Made by a program: the position numbers and the translations under genes. A stretch of DNA of 64,000 nt from Myotis daubentonii (Eukaryota > Chordata > Mammalia > Chiroptera > Vespertilionidae), in the NCBI RefSeq assembly GCF_963259705.1, contig NC_081842.1:40327796-40391795 (forward strand), in the 5' to 3' direction. A model generated the notes under the pieces. The model did not search any database, was not told the origin of the DNA, and saw only the letters and a program-made list of their open reading frames with translations. Positions 21,741 through 33,864 of the stretch are shown one piece after another. Every line of letters starts with the position of its first letter. Position 1 is the stretch's first letter.

Positions 21741-21785
21741 ATTTTTTATCTTTTGTAATAAATTCTAATTTACCTCTTTTACTAG

Positions 21786-21956
21786 TGTACAAAACAACTT
21801 GCAGCAGCTTTTCATGAGGAATTTGTTGTGAGAGAAGATTTGATGGGCCTGGCAATAGGAACGCATGGTAGTAACATACAGCAAGCTAGGAAGGTTCCTG
21901 GAGTTACAGCTATTGAACTAGATGAAGATACTGGAACATTTAGAATCTATGGAGAG
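21786..21956 (+). CDS. FXR1: FXR1 exon 8 (171 nt), KH1
   Basis: Acceptor ttttactag, donor gag|gtaagc; 57 codons. Encodes the first KH domain (residues about 211-267): [20 protein letters not shown] with the GTHG RNA-binding loop intact, then [20 protein letters not shown] degraded antisense L1 fragment ends shortly before the acceptor. Confidence 0.97.
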
Positions 21957-22499
21957 GTAAGCTATTTTCTGTTCCTTACCTAGGATAACTTTGCTAAAGC
22001 ATTGATCACATTTATTTGGAATTTCAGCTTCCCAGTGAAAACACTTTAAAATCATTCAGACTAATAATCATACATATGTGTGTGAATTGAAGATGATATT
22101 GTATTATATAGAGCAATGAAAGATTTTTGAGTAATGTGTACTATTTTCAGAAGTTTCTTAACCATAAGCTGCTTCTAGGTTTAACTCAGTTTTCTGTGCA
22201 TTACAAATAATTTATTCAGATGTTTTTTGCATTCTTATTATGTGTTGGGAACTGGCAGTTGTAAATAACATAATAAAACAGCTTTGGTAGAACTTGAATT
22301 TAGATAACATTTTGTAACTAAAAATGAAATTTGTGTGGATAGGAAAATCTGAGAAATACATAATTCAAGTTTTTAATTGAGACCATTTTTCACATTAAAA
22401 TGTATGGATAAGGTGTTTTTTGGGGTGATAATTTCAAGTCTTAGCTTTTCATAAATCTGACCAGAGACCTGATTTTTATTCCTGAAGACTTTAGACATG

Positions 22500-22690
22500 G
22501 GCATTATAACAGAGTAGTTAAGATGAAAGGCTTTGGAGTCATAGTGGCTGAATTAGAATTCTATGTTTACAACCTCTGAGTGGGTTTGGAGAATGTTACT
22601 TAATCTCCCTGTATAATTTTCTTCATTGTAAATGAGAAGTATAGTAATGCTTATTTTATAACCTATGCGGATTAAATACATTTTTAAAAT
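22500..22690 (+). repeat. MIR SINE
   Basis: agatgaaaggctttggagtc, gtttacaacctctgag, ttacttaatctccctg, ttcattgtaaatgagaagta and ataacctatgcggattaaat match MIR order. In FXR1 intron 8. Confidence 0.8.
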
Positions 22691-23354
22691 TGTTATTGTA
22701 TGTGGTGTATTACATGAGTACACAATATAATTGATCTAAGGTTATTAAAGAACAAGCAGTAAAAGTGGAAGTTAATGTTACTGAGAACTGTGAATTCCTC
22801 TTCCCCCTCTTTCATCCTTAAGTCTTTTAAAATTGTACCCAGGAGAAATTAGGAATTTAATGATGTTACTGATAGGTACTTTTTTCTAATGCATCTCTGC
22901 AAAACGAGCTTAGTAAATCATTGTGAGAATGGGGAGAGAAAAAAAATGTAGACAGTATAGACAATGTGAACAATTTATTTTTAATATTCCCCTGGAGATA
23001 TTTAGCATGGGAAAATGGACCAAATAAATATATTTTCATGGGTTTAAATTTGGTAAACATAAGTAAGTTAATTTCTTGCTAATTTTTTCAGAAGCTTACT
23101 AGTAAAAGGGACCTTAGAGATGACTAACCTGTTTTTGTTCTAATGGTACTTTTTTCCTAGCCTTTTAATTACTGCTTTTAAAAAAAAGGTACTTAATGAA
23201 TTATTTGACCTGAAAGGTCACTCTAGTAGGCTGAGCTTGTTACTAGAATGTCATAATTCAGATTTTCCTTGTTTCTCATATTTTTGTTTTGGACTGTGCG
23301 GTTTATTCAGGGTTTATTTCATGTTTGTTTCTCTCTCCCTTCCTACTCTCCCAG

Positions 23355-23433
23355 AGTGCTGATGCTGTAAAAAAGGCTAGAGGTTTCTTGGAATTTGTGG
23401 AGGATTTTATTCAGGTTCCTAGGAATCTTGTTG
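23355..23433 (+). CDS. FXR1: FXR1 exon 9 (79 nt), KH1-KH2 linker
   Basis: Acceptor ctctcccag, donor gttg|gtaggt, ending in phase 1. Encodes [20 protein letters not shown] then VPRNLVG, residues about 268-294, leading into KH2. Confidence 0.97.
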
Positions 23434-26400
23434 GTAGGTATTTCTTCTATATGTTAAAGAAAAATGTTATTTAATTATAGTGACTTAATTGAAAATTAGT
23501 TTTGTCTGATACTTTACTTACAGTTAAGTGTTTTGATAACCATACTTATTTTTATTATTTCAGTAATAACATTGTATGTGACTTGTATTCGTTGTGATAA
23601 AAAGTAAGGATATCTTCTGTACAGGGTAACCCACTAATAAGACCCATGGCTTTTATAACAGTTTGCCATTACAATTTTTCTTAAGCCAGTTTAGACCTTG
23701 GGCTCTTTCTTACTATTTTCATTCACTTAATGCCTTTTTATTATTCATGTTTATCAAAATTGTAAGTACTTTTTGAAAATGTATGATAAATTTTGTTTAT
23801 TTAGTGCCAAAGAGAAAGTAAGAGTGAATTTACAATATGGTAATAAATAGTAAAATTTTACACAATAGACCCTGAATAAATAATGATTGGTTTTTGCAAA
23901 GGTATATGGGCAGGAGAGGAGGAGGAGGATGATGATATGATAGGAGGTTTTGCTGTTACGTGTTGGATGACATTAATGAAGACTATTGTGCCCATGGGTT
24001 ATAAGTTGTGACACATTTTGAATCTGGAGTTAAGTGAGCATTATAGCTTGGAGTGAGTTGTTGAATAGCTTTGTTATTAATATCCTGTAGATCTGTGCTG
24101 TCTGTCCTTTTAAATGCTAATTGAGACAAATGGGAAAGCTTTTGTCACATGTTAAATACTCATGGATTATCCTAGAAGTTTAATATAAAAATAAAAATAC
24201 CATAAGGTAGTGAAATTTACAAATTTACTAGGAGAGATGAATTTTCGTCACCTATTGAATTTTTTTACCTTGTTGAAATAGAGCCGTTTGGGCTCCATTT
24301 GATAATTAGGCCTATTCAGCCTTTAAGAAATGATTTTTTTTTGCTATCAATGTTTTATTTGGCAAATTCTATAAAACAAACACTGGGGAAAAATTTAAAA
24401 AAAACCAAAAACTCCCACTAGATAAAGATGTTTTTCTAAGGCCTATGACAACTAGAATACTCTGGTACAAGAATCTATATACAACACAAGTTGGATTTTG
24501 TTGCTACTCAGCTGCTATATAAAAAGCTTTTCAATTTTGCCTGAACATTTGGATAGTTATGACATACTGCCAATTAAGCAAATTACTTTATCTGTTGGAA
24601 ATCACTGTCCTCTGTAGAATACTTTTAGTATTATGATACGAAGTGTTTATTGTCAAATGAAATCACTGTAGACAAGAAAGCTGCTTTTGAAAATGATCCC
24701 CATTTTGTTTAAATTCTACTCATTTATTGACATCTATCAGTACTAACATTGGTTTGCTGCTTTATAGAGTGTAATTTAACTTAGGTTTCTTTGATTTGAG
24801 GTATGTACTAGAGAATCAGGGTTCTTTTCCAACTCAAGAATTCTGTAGAAGATAGCCTTGATCTTAGAGAGTTTGTGGTAGTGTTAATTTTGAGTAAAAA
24901 GTCCAGATATTTCAGAAGTGAGGAAATTGGATATATTTGTAGTTTTCTGATTCTTTATTTATTTTGTGCAACAATGTCTGTGCCTGTCATGTCTCTTTTT
25001 TCCTCTACCTGTCTTGGTTGGCTTTGATTTGGGTTATTTGTGTACTCTTTAGGAAATATACATTAGCAGCAACTATTATACGTTGGTGAAATTTTCAGAA
25101 GAAGTATAAAGATTTCAATTGGTTATTGTGTATAATAATACTACATTTTCCTCCAAAATGTTTTATGGGTGAAGCAGACTTTTGAAAAGTAATACATTCT
25201 TAGTCCAAGTGAAAGAGGAAAAGAGGACTGAGGAGTAAAAGGGAATGAGGACTACTTGGTGGGTAAGTTCCAGAGAGGATTCCTTTACACATTCAGGTTC
25301 CCAAGAATTCTAGAACTTGATCATTCCCACCCCTTCCAAATAAAAAGAAAAAGTACTATGTGAACACTGACTTGAAAATGAATCGAAATCTTTATCCTCC
25401 TAGAAGCCTTCCCTTAATCACTTCTCTACTCTGTCCCTTCAGCATTTTTGCTCAATACTCAATTTATACTACAGGTCTGCTTCAGTTTATCAGTATGCTT
25501 TGGAATTTAAACTATGGAAATGATCAGTTAAAATTTTGACGGTCTCTGATGGGACTAAAATAAAACTTGCAGGTAGGTCCTTGCCACGGACCCCAGAAGG
25601 GTGATGGATGTTCACTCACCACTGATACAGTTCACAAGAAGAAAGGGGCACTAAGATTGGGGTGGGAGGGTTATGACATATCATCCTGACTTTCGTTATT
25701 TCGAAAAGATATTTGCTTATTTTTAGCAGGATCAAGGATGGAGTTGCTGCTTGAGCTTCACTGTGTTAAAAATGAAGGTTGCTTTTATATGCTGCTGCTA
25801 GAGCTAAGAGAAGACATGTGAATTCCCTGACCTACTCTTATTTTTTTTTTGTTTTTTTTTTTTTTGCCTATTCAATCACTGTTGCTTTTAAATTTAGGGT
25901 TATTAGTGGGGAAGGAGGCTTGAGAATAGGGACAGAAAATCTATAATAGTGTCTTTGCTGTATTGGCTGGCTTACTGTTACCATTGTTCCCTTACTCATT
26001 CTTTAATGAAAACTTGTTCTCTCAAGCATGCAGTAGGAAAATTTTAATTTTCACCCCTTTCAACCAAAATTAATTTATTGTGGAAATAGATTGCTGACTT
26101 AACAATAAAAAAATTATTAGGGATTTGGACTTAAATAACATGGACTTGTTTAATAACATATATGGTGTTGCTGTTAATTTTATAAGAGATACATCGTTTC
26201 ATGTAGGGAAGGTTACCTGAAAATACGGTTCCCAGGTAACAGTCCGCAGTATTCGTTTGTTATTTTATGTGAATGTATGTTGTAACTAATAAGTTCCTAA
26301 GGGGAAGAGAAATCTTCATGCTTCTTTTTTAGGTTGTCCTTTAATTATTGGATACTTTAATTATTGGGTACTGCTGTTTGACACTTAGAGGTTAAGTATA

Positions 26401-26915
26401 GAGAAGGTAAATAATTTGGATTTAATGTCATTTTATAGTATTTCATATCTAGGAAGACAGCATACCAGACACATGTTGTATGTATCTGTATAGCTGTGAA
26501 GTACTTTTTAAAAACTTACTGGTGTAAAATGTTATACTTGTTAAATGTTAACATTTAATTTCTACGAAGGGACTATTTTAAAAGTTACGTCTTCAAGTCA
26601 CAGTTATCTTTGGAATAAATAGAAACTTGAAAATAAATTCAAGATTTAATTTGTTAATTGTTTGAATAATTATGATATATAATGAATATAAACAAATTGA
26701 TCTGATTAATGCTAAGATAGGGGTTTTTTTTTTTTGCCTCTATACAAGAAGTGGGTTGTACTGGATATTTTAAAAATATAAAAATGATGTAGAACATCTT
26801 AAAAGTTTATTTAGACTTTGAGAATGTTTTCCATGTGAGCAGCATTGTCAACCCAGTTAATGATAGCCTGCTGGAGAGAAGGAAGTTTGAGACCTACAAT
26901 AAAACTTCTCAGTAG
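23434..26915 (+). other. FXR1 intron 9, main part
   Basis: About 3.5 kb of AT-rich intron with no lineage-specific transposon until the Ves SINE. T-run near 25841-25865. No frame above background. Confidence 0.65.
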
Positions 26916-27144
26916 CCGGAACTGGTTTGGCTCAGTGGATAGAGCGTCGGCTTGTGGACTGAAAGGTCCCAGGTTCGATTCCGGTCAAGGGCATGTACCT
27001 GGGTTGCGGGCACATCCCCAGTAGGAGATGTGCAGGAGGCAGCTGATTGATGTTTCTCTCTCATCGATGTTTCTAACTCTCTATCTCTCCCTTCCTCTCT
27101 GTAAAAAATCAATAAAATATATTTAAAACAACAACAACAACAAA
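26916..27144 (+). mobile_element. Ves SINE, young-looking
   Basis: Close to the Ves consensus: ggtttggctcagtggataga (A box), ggttcgattccggtcaaggg (B box), tgtttctctctcatcgatgt, cttcctctctgtaaaaaatc. Perfect 15-bp target duplication aaaacttctcagtag (26901-26915, 27145-27159). The tail carries caacaacaa. Confidence 0.97.
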
Positions 27145-27299
27145 AAAACTTCTCAGTAGTCTTTAGGGGTGAGTTAATTAGAGTACAAAGATAGAGCATA
27201 GCTTGGTTTTTATAATTTGATAGCAAGTTATAAATTATTTGAAAGGGTTAGCAGTATTGATTTTTAACTTACCGTTACATTTGTTTTCTCTTATTAAAG

Positions 27300-27409
27300 G
27301 AAAAGTAATTGGGAAAAATGGCAAAGTTATTCAAGAAATAGTGGACAAGTCTGGTGTGGTTCGGGTGAGAATTGAAGGAGACAATGAAAATAAACTACCT
27401 AGAGAAGAT
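27300..27409 (+). CDS. FXR1: FXR1 exon 10 (110 nt), KH2
   Basis: Acceptor ttattaaag, donor gat|gtgagt. Encodes [20 protein letters not shown] and [16 protein letters not shown], residues about 294-330. The GKNG loop of KH2 is intact. The conserved isoleucine whose FMR1 equivalent is mutated in a severe fragile X case lies in [13 protein letters not shown]. Confidence 0.97.
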
Positions 27410-27453
27410 GTGAGTATTTAAAATGTAATTTAATCGGCCTGGGTTTTTTTTGT

Positions 27454-27479
27454 GTTGTGGTGTGGTGTGGTGGTGTGGT

Positions 27480-27533
<54 letters not shown>
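27454..27533. repeat. (GT)n microsatellite
   Basis: gtggtgtggt repeats followed by an uninterrupted GT run of more than 20 units, 45 bp after the exon 10 donor. Confidence 0.95.
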
Positions 27534-27537
<4 letters not shown>

Positions 27538-29453
27538 TATTCTTTTCTTAGCTGACTTCATGTTATTTTGTATTTTGGAAATTGTTTTATGAAATTATAT
27601 CTAGTGAGCTACTTACACTCTAGTGCAATGGACTTTTCTTTTAAAAAGTTCTGTTCCTTCTAATATTTCTTTTATCAAGTCTACTTTTCATCATGGGCCC
27701 TGGGTTCTTAGTTGGTTTCTCAGTACTTGAGTAAAATGCCAATATTTTAATAAAAGCCTTCAATTTGATCATGTGAACAGTCCCTTTTACACTTAGAATG
27801 TAAAGCTGTTCAATTTGATACTAAACAATACAGTCTTTTATGAAGGAATTCTTGACAACTCTCCCTAGCATTTTTATAGAATCTGAAAGCACTATTTCTT
27901 AATTGAAATCTCTAAGGTTTTCTGTTGCTATTTTGATAGGAACTTTCTGAAATTTCTTTTCAGTCCTACTTTTCATATGTAGATATCTTGTCTACAGTGC
28001 TGTTCTTTGCTTTCATATATCGCTTTCAGGATTTCTTTATTTATTTTGTGGCTTCAGTAATCAACTCTGTATAGTTGACTTAAACTTTGTATGTTTGAAT
28101 ATAAGGCAAGAATTTTTCTACAAATTATCTTCCAGCAATACACTCATACATAACTTCTTCAGTTTTGCACAATAGATAACTGTTTGGAGAGTTTGTTAGC
28201 CTATTGGATAGAATCAATCTCATAAAACAAAACAAAAAGCTGTAGACATTTAGCGTAAGTAAATAGCTTCACATTAAGGATGTTGTAATGATGCCTATCA
28301 AAGATAGTCACTTCCTTTATTCATTTAAATTAGAATGTGGAGGAAAATGAATGAGGAAAAACAAATGAATAGTGTTATACATATGAGTACTTGTGGCTCA
28401 GATTGATTTCATTTTGCACTGTTTTGAAAATTACTACAAATCTCAAGTAATTTTTACTTATTCTTAAGCAAACCCTCCTTCCTTACCATTTTTGCATGAC
28501 TTTAAGATGCCTTTGAGATAAGGAATAAAATTAATGTTTCATACTATTATGGTCACTTTCCCTCTTTATGTTTAATATATAAGATAATAGAGATCTATTG
28601 GCATACTACCACTATTTAAAATTAGTCTGAAGATCATGACATTTACTGGCAAAGGCTAATAAACAACTCAAGTATAAATTTCTTGGCTTGATACTACTAT
28701 GTCATCTTCCCTTACCTTTATTTATCCCAATTGATTTTTAATATTTACCATCTTGTTGCAAGTGAATTCTAGGCTCTCCTTCAAATATAAAAATTTATAC
28801 TTCTCAGTTTGTAGAATTGGTCAATTGTTCCATTTCTGTGCTAGGTTAAATTTAAATGCTTACAGAAACCAAGAAAATCATGTTAAATGATTAAGCAGGT
28901 TGAGATTTACAAGACAGGGGTGGGAGGGCACCAAGTATCTTTCTGTAAAAGAAACATGCTTCTTAGTTTTAATTTGGTTGATGTGTGGGAATGCTGCATT
29001 GTGTTGCTAAATCATCTGATATTTTTTACGAGAAGCTGAAAATCTATAATACTATAAAGAATTTTTTCAATTTCCTAAACATTTTATGTTAAAATGAATC
29101 TGAAGTTTGGTAATGGTTTATTTCGGGCCACCATTCCACAGTTTAAGCCACCTAAATCCCCTGGGGAGTGTATTATAACTTGCTTTCTCCAAAATCTTTG
29201 GTGACTCATCTCTGGTCTGAGATGACCTTTGTATTCGTAGTAATTACTGTTTGTATACTAGGGTATGTAATGATTTTCTTTTACATTATCTGGCTTATCT
29301 TACATCTCCAAGCCAGGTAATAAACTCAAGAGATCAAATCTGAATTCTCTCTCTCTCTCTCTCATTTTTCCCCTATCACAATGAATTTTATAGAGTAGGC
29401 ACTTGATAAATGTTCAGTTAATTAAGTTTGTTTGTTTGTTTGTTTTTTAATTT
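27534..29453 (+). other. FXR1 intron 10, 5' part
   Basis: AT-rich intronic DNA with a short CT run at about 29347-29364. No gene or clear transposon. Confidence 0.6.
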
Positions 29454-29469
29454 AAGATTAAGAATTCCC

Positions 29470-29691
29470 ACCTAACCAGTTTTGCTCAGTGGATAGGGTG
29501 TCGGCCCACACAGACTGAATGGTCCCGGGTTTGATTCCAGTCAGGGGCATGTACCTTGGTTGCGGGCTTGATCCCCAGTGGGGGTTGTGCAGGAGGCCAG
29601 CAGATCAATGTTTCTCTCTCATCGATGTTTCCTAACTTTCAATCCCTCTTCCTCTTTGTAAAAATCAATAAAATATATTGGGGGAAAAAAA
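29470..29691 (+). mobile_element. Ves SINE
   Basis: cacctaaccagttttgctca head, ccgggtttgattccagtcag B box, A-rich tail. Target duplication aagattaagaattccc (29454-29469) and aagattaagagttccc (29692-29707), 15 of 16. Confidence 0.95.
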
Positions 29692-29707
29692 AAGATTAAG
29701 AGTTCCC

Positions 29708-29890
29708 CAGTCTCGGTAGGGGCTTGTGCAGGAGGCAACCAATCCATGTGTCTTTCTGAAACGGATGTTTCACTTCCTCCTCCCTCCCTTTCACCTCTCT
29801 CTCCCTCCTCCATCCTTTCCATTCTTTCTAGAAGTCAATGGGAAAAATATCCTTGGGTGAGTATTAAAAATACATAAATAAATAATTCAC
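29708..29890 (+). mobile_element. 5'-truncated Ves SINE
   Basis: ggggcttgtgcaggaggcaa, ccaatccatgtgtctttctg, ctctctccctcctccatcct and gggaaaaatatccttgggtg: the 3' half of an older Ves subtype like that at 17311. It abuts the younger copy. Confidence 0.8.
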
Positions 29891-30099
29891 CACTTAAATT
29901 GTTAAAAAGTCAGTTTGAAAATAAGCCATAGAGTAGTTTCTTATACAGAATCAAAAGTTCTTAAGCTACACTTAGTTCCATAAGGAACTATTCTATAAAA
30001 TCAAGAAAATGGGAAGAGACACTGAAACACATTGGATCACTTTATTTAGGCTATACTCATTCTCCTTAGCCAATAGTATGCTGGAAGTGTATTTCTTTT

Positions 30100-30314
30100 T
30101 TTTTCTTCTTTTTAATATATTTTTATTGATTTCAGAGAGGAAAGGAGAGGGAGAGATAGAAATATCAATGATGAATCATTGATCGGCTGCTCCTGCATGC
30201 CCCCTACTGGGGATTGAGCCTGCAACCCAGGCATGTGCCCTTGACTGGAATTGAACCTGGGACCCTTCGGTCTGCAGGCCGATGCCCTATCCACTGAGTC
30301 AAACCAGCCATGGC
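30100..30314 (-). mobile_element. Ves SINE
   Basis: Antisense, ending ccactgagtcaaaccagcca tggc. Target duplication tggaagtgtatttctttt (30082-30099) and tagaagtgtatttctttt (30315-30332). Confidence 0.95.
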
Positions 30315-30589
30315 TAGAAGTGTATTTCTTTTAAAGAAGAAATCATCAATTAGTGTCTTAATTCTCTTCTACTTTTTAAAAACCTTCCTCCTCTAAAATT
30401 CATCAAGGTAAACCAGGTCTATGTTAATCTTTTGACTTGCTTTTAAACCTGTGACAAACTGTATGCCCTTACCAATAATTCCTTATTTTACTTTGTGTAA
30501 ATATTTATACTTTGTAGGTGATACTTATGTTAACAGTTGGGAAGCATTCCCTCCAACACAGACTTCGAAGGTTTCGTTATCTGAAGATG

Positions 30590-30690
30590 CTCAGTGTCAC
30601 TAATTCTCAGAGTAATGCAAAATTAAAATCAAAATGTGATAGCATCTCACACCTGCAGAATGGCTATTACTAATAAATAAATGGGGTGGG
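30590..30690 (+). mobile_element. L1 ORF2 remnant
   Basis: tcactaattctcagagtaat, gcaaaattaaaatcaaaatg, atagcatctcacacctgcag and aatggctattactaa are the well-known 3' ORF2 stretch of mammalian L1, degraded. Confidence 0.75.
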
Positions 30691-30948
30691 GGATGGACCA
30701 GAAAATCTGATATTTAAAAAGTAATTTTTTAAATGCTAAGTTGTAGTGCAAATATGACAAATTTTTGAAAATCTCAATATTTCAAATTACATTGATATTG
30801 TTAGAAGTATATTTTTAAATCTTGAACTTTAATATATATAAATTGCTATGTATTTTAGAAAAGTTTTCCAAATTATATATTGGTATGTCAAATTTAGGCT
30901 AGAGTTTTGTTAAAATATTAAATGCTTGAGGATGTTGTTTTCTTACAG

Positions 30949-31035
30949 GGGATGGTTCCATTTGTATTTGTTGGCACTAAAGAAAGCATCGGAAATGTGC
31001 AAGTTCTTTTAGAGTATCATATTGCTTATCTAAAG
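30949..31035 (+). CDS. FXR1: FXR1 exon 11 (87 nt), end of KH2
   Basis: Acceptor tcttacag, donor aaag|gtatgt; 29 codons in phase 0. Encodes [20 protein letters not shown] then LEYHIAYLK, residues about 331-359, which end KH2 and start a helix that continues in exon 12. Confidence 0.97.
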
Positions 31036-31417
31036 GTATGTATACTATTTACATTTATATCATTGTTGCTCCCCACTTTAGCTTTATTAATTTGGTAATG
31101 TTTGTAGTAAATTTTAGATACTTATATATTTTTAATTTAGGTTCAGTATGCCCTGTTTTCATGAGAATTTATAAATAAAACATCTTTTGCCATAATAAAA
31201 TCATTTGCCTCATGCACATTGTTTCTCTTTCCCTCTGAACTTTTGCATTTCTTTCCTTACTATTATCACTTAATGTACCTACACATTCTGTACTGGAACT
31301 ATTTTCTTTTTACTTGATGCTTTACATGCAAACAAGACACAGAATCAGCAGTCAAGATAGGCTTTCTTTGTAACTGGTATTATCTGAATCAGATGCCATT
31401 TGGTAATTCCTTAACCA

Positions 31418-32050
31418 TCTACACTAATAAAAGAGAAACATGGTAATTGGTGTACGACTGCTACCCTTCCCATTGGCTAATCAGGGCAATATGCAAATTA
31501 ACTGTCAGCCAAGATGGCGGCCAGCAGCCAGGCAGCTTGAAACTAACATGAGGCTTGCTTGCTTCAGTGACGGAGGACTCCAACGTTCCCCGCCTGCCAC
31601 TGCCGGCCTCTGAGCCTGCAGTTTCAAACATTGTAACAAATACAGACACAAAACAAAACTCCAGAAACCAGCTTTCAGCCGCTGGGATCTCAGAGCTGGA
31701 GTTGATACAGTTTTGAGAACCGAAACAAACCAGATACCTGCTTTCAGGAGCAGAGGCCTAAGAGCTGGAGCCTCAGAGCTAAAGCTGGCCCAGAATAAAA
31801 AAAAAGAAGAAAAAAAGGAGCAGTTGGGAGCTTCAGTCACCCACCAGCCTGAAAACAGCCCTCAGCCCCTCACCCAGGCTGGCCAGGCACCCCAGTGGGG
31901 ATGCCCACCCTGAAGGGTGTGTGACCAGCTGCAAACAGCCATCATCCCCTCATCCAGGCTGGCCAGACACCCCAGTGGGGACCCCCACCCTGATCCAGGA
32001 CACCCTTCAGGGCAAACCAGCTGGCCCCCACCCGTGCACCAGGCCTCTAT
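31418..32050 (+). mobile_element. HeliBat Helitron (copy 11a)
   Basis: A|TCTACACTAATAAAAGAG to ccgtgcaccaggcctCTAT (CTAG mutated). The 5' part is nearly the same as copy 1: cattggctaatcagggc (inverted CCAAT), ATGCAAAT at 31491-31498, AAGATGGCGGC at 31511-31521. Interior includes duplicated ctcacccaggctggccaggc blocks. The frames of 111 and 126 codons on the minus strand show no homology I recognise. Confidence 0.9.
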
Positions 32051-32575
32051 TCTATATAGTAAAAGGGTAATATGCCTCCCAGCACCGGGATCAGCGGAGC
32101 TGAGAGGCCTCCCGGCACCCGGATCAGCGTGACGGGGCAGCGCCCAAACCCCCTGATTGCCCTGCGGCTCTGTGTATGACAGGGGGCGGGGCCACAACCT
32201 CCCTATCCACCCTGCTCTGTTCGTGACGGGAAGGCGCCCCAACCCCCTGATCGGCGTGCTCTATGCCTGATAGGGGGGAGCTCCCCAATCCCCTGATCAC
32301 TGCGGCTCTGTGTGTGACAGGGTGCGGCGCGCCCCCCCCTGCCCCATCGGCCCTACCCTGAGGGTGGCATCACAACCTCCCAATCCACTCTGCTCTGTGC
32401 ATGACAGGGGGCGGCGCCCCAACTCCCCAATTGGGCCTGCCCTCTGCCACTCGGGAGCAGGCCTAAGCCAGCAGGGCATTATCTCCCGAGGGGTCCCAGA
32501 CTGCGAGAGGGCACAGGCCGGGCTGAAGGACCCCCCCCCTTCCCCCGCACAAATTTTTGTGCACCGGGCCTCTAG
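32051..32575 (+). mobile_element. HeliBat Helitron (copy 11b), tandem with 11a
   Basis: Begins TCTATATAGTAAAAGGG with no spacer after copy 11a and ends AATTTTTGTGCACCGGGCCT, CTAG, T. Interior is an array of roughly 60-70-bp units around ccctgatcggcgtgctctg-type sequence. Confidence 0.9.
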
Positions 32576-32585
32576 TTGTTTATAA

Positions 32586-32794
32586 CAGGTGGGCAAACTT
32601 TTTGACTCGAGGGCCACAATGGGTTCTTAAACTGGACCGGAGGGCCAGATCAAAAGCATGGATGGAGTGTTTGTGTGAACGAATATAAATTCAAAGTAAA
32701 CATCATTACATAAAAGGGTACGGTCTTTTTTTTTAGTTTTATTCCTTTCAAACGGGCCAGATCCAGCCTGCCGGCCGTAGTTTGCCCACGGCTG
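32586..32794 (+). mobile_element. Non-autonomous hAT element (GGGCAAACT family)
   Basis: CAGGTGGGCAAACTTTTTGA to GTTTGCCCACGGCTG, terminal inverted repeats. 8-bp target duplication gtttataa/gtttacaa (32578-32585, 32795-32802), 7 of 8. Body: cgagggccacaatgggttct, ggccagatccagcctgccgg. It lies 10 bp after the Helitron end. Confidence 0.9.
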
Positions 32795-32802
32795 GTTTAC
32801 AA

Positions 32803-33656
32803 TGTAGTCTGTTTGAGTTCATAAATAGAGCAAGGGCTTTAGAAAAGAAAGCCACATTAAATTATTAAAAGTTGTATTTGTTATTTTCTACTATTCATCT
32901 TTTATTCCTGCTATGGTTCTCTTGTTTAGAGTGTAGTAATATCCTCAACTGCTCTGTCTAGTTAGTATGTTTTCCTTTTAGTCATATCATTGCTGCTGTT
33001 TTAATATTTTGAAAGCACCCCTGATACTCTCATTCCATTCTTTTAAAAGCTTATCTTTATATAAGTCTCAATTCAATCTGGCATTCTAAGCCCAAGTTTT
33101 ACCTTTCAGTACTCTACTAACTTTTATAAAGCCAAGAGCTTTGTTTAGATACCCTCCCTTCACATCCTGTAATGACCTCACTTTCTGAATTATCAAGCCT
33201 ACTAGTTCATCTAGGTCACAACTCAGGTGTCATTATTTTGATAGGAAAGTAGGTTAATGGTACCTCTCATTCATGCTACCTGAACCTCATTTAGCAGAGT
33301 TTTAACTCATTCAGAGCTAAATCTGGTAACATTGTATAATTATTAGCTTTTTAATAAATGGGTCATTTTAATGCTTATCAAACATCTCCTTGAAGGAGGA
33401 GAGTCCTGGTCTTTTTTCACATTGCATGCCTATAGCACTTAGCATGACTGGCACACATGTTGGGCATCAGTAAATTGTTTGGTGAATTGAAACAGCAAAT
33501 GACTTTGCAGGTTGTGTTTACTAGGAACACAATTGTGCTTGACCAAATGCCCACGATGCTTCTTTCATTAGTAGGGAGTATAGCTCTAGCTTTATTTAGA
33601 CTTCAAGAAGACAAAAAGTTACAAATAAGATTTACCCTTTATTGTTCTGATTATAG
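32803..33656 (+). other. FXR1 intron 11, 3' part
   Basis: Unique AT-rich intron. No transposon recognised. Confidence 0.6.
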
Positions 33657-33864
33657 GAAGTAGAACAACTAAGAATGGAACGCCTACAGATTGATGAACA
33701 GCTACGACAGATTGGTATGGGTTTCAGACCTTCTTCCACCAGAGGGCCTGAAAAAGAGAAAGGATATGCCACTGATGAAAGTACCGTCTCTTCTGTACAA
33801 GGTTCTAGGTCTTATAGTGGAAGAGGCAGAGGTCGTCGGGGCCCTAATTACACCTCCGGTTATG
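33657..33864 (+). CDS. FXR1: FXR1 exon 12 (208 nt; 121 nt when the internal 87 nt are removed)
   Basis: Acceptor gattatag, donor tatg|gtaaaa. Begins [20 protein letters not shown], a charged helix. Then come 29 codons absent from the common 621-residue human protein, from [10 protein letters not shown] to ESTVSSVQG, and then [20 protein letters not shown], the first RG-rich stretch. The 29-codon block (33715-33801) starts with GT and ends with AG, so removing it keeps the frame and gives the junction QIG-SRSYSG. Both forms are plausible products. Confidence 0.95.
33715..33801 (+). other. FXR1: Optional 87-nt segment of exon 12 (exitron-like)
   Basis: Begins gtatgg after CAGATTG and ends ctgtacaag before GTTCTAGG. 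Its length is divisible by three and it has no stop codon. FMRP has a comparable sequence at the same place (RPPPNRTDKEKSYVTDD type), so this looks like ancestral coding sequence that FXR1 can splice out. It could also work through an alternative acceptor with a separate upstream exon form. Confidence 0.7.

Noticed and set aside
26935..27010. tRNA gene-like A and B boxes
   Set aside because: They belong to Ves SINEs, with SINE tails and target duplications; the cloverleaf is not complete.
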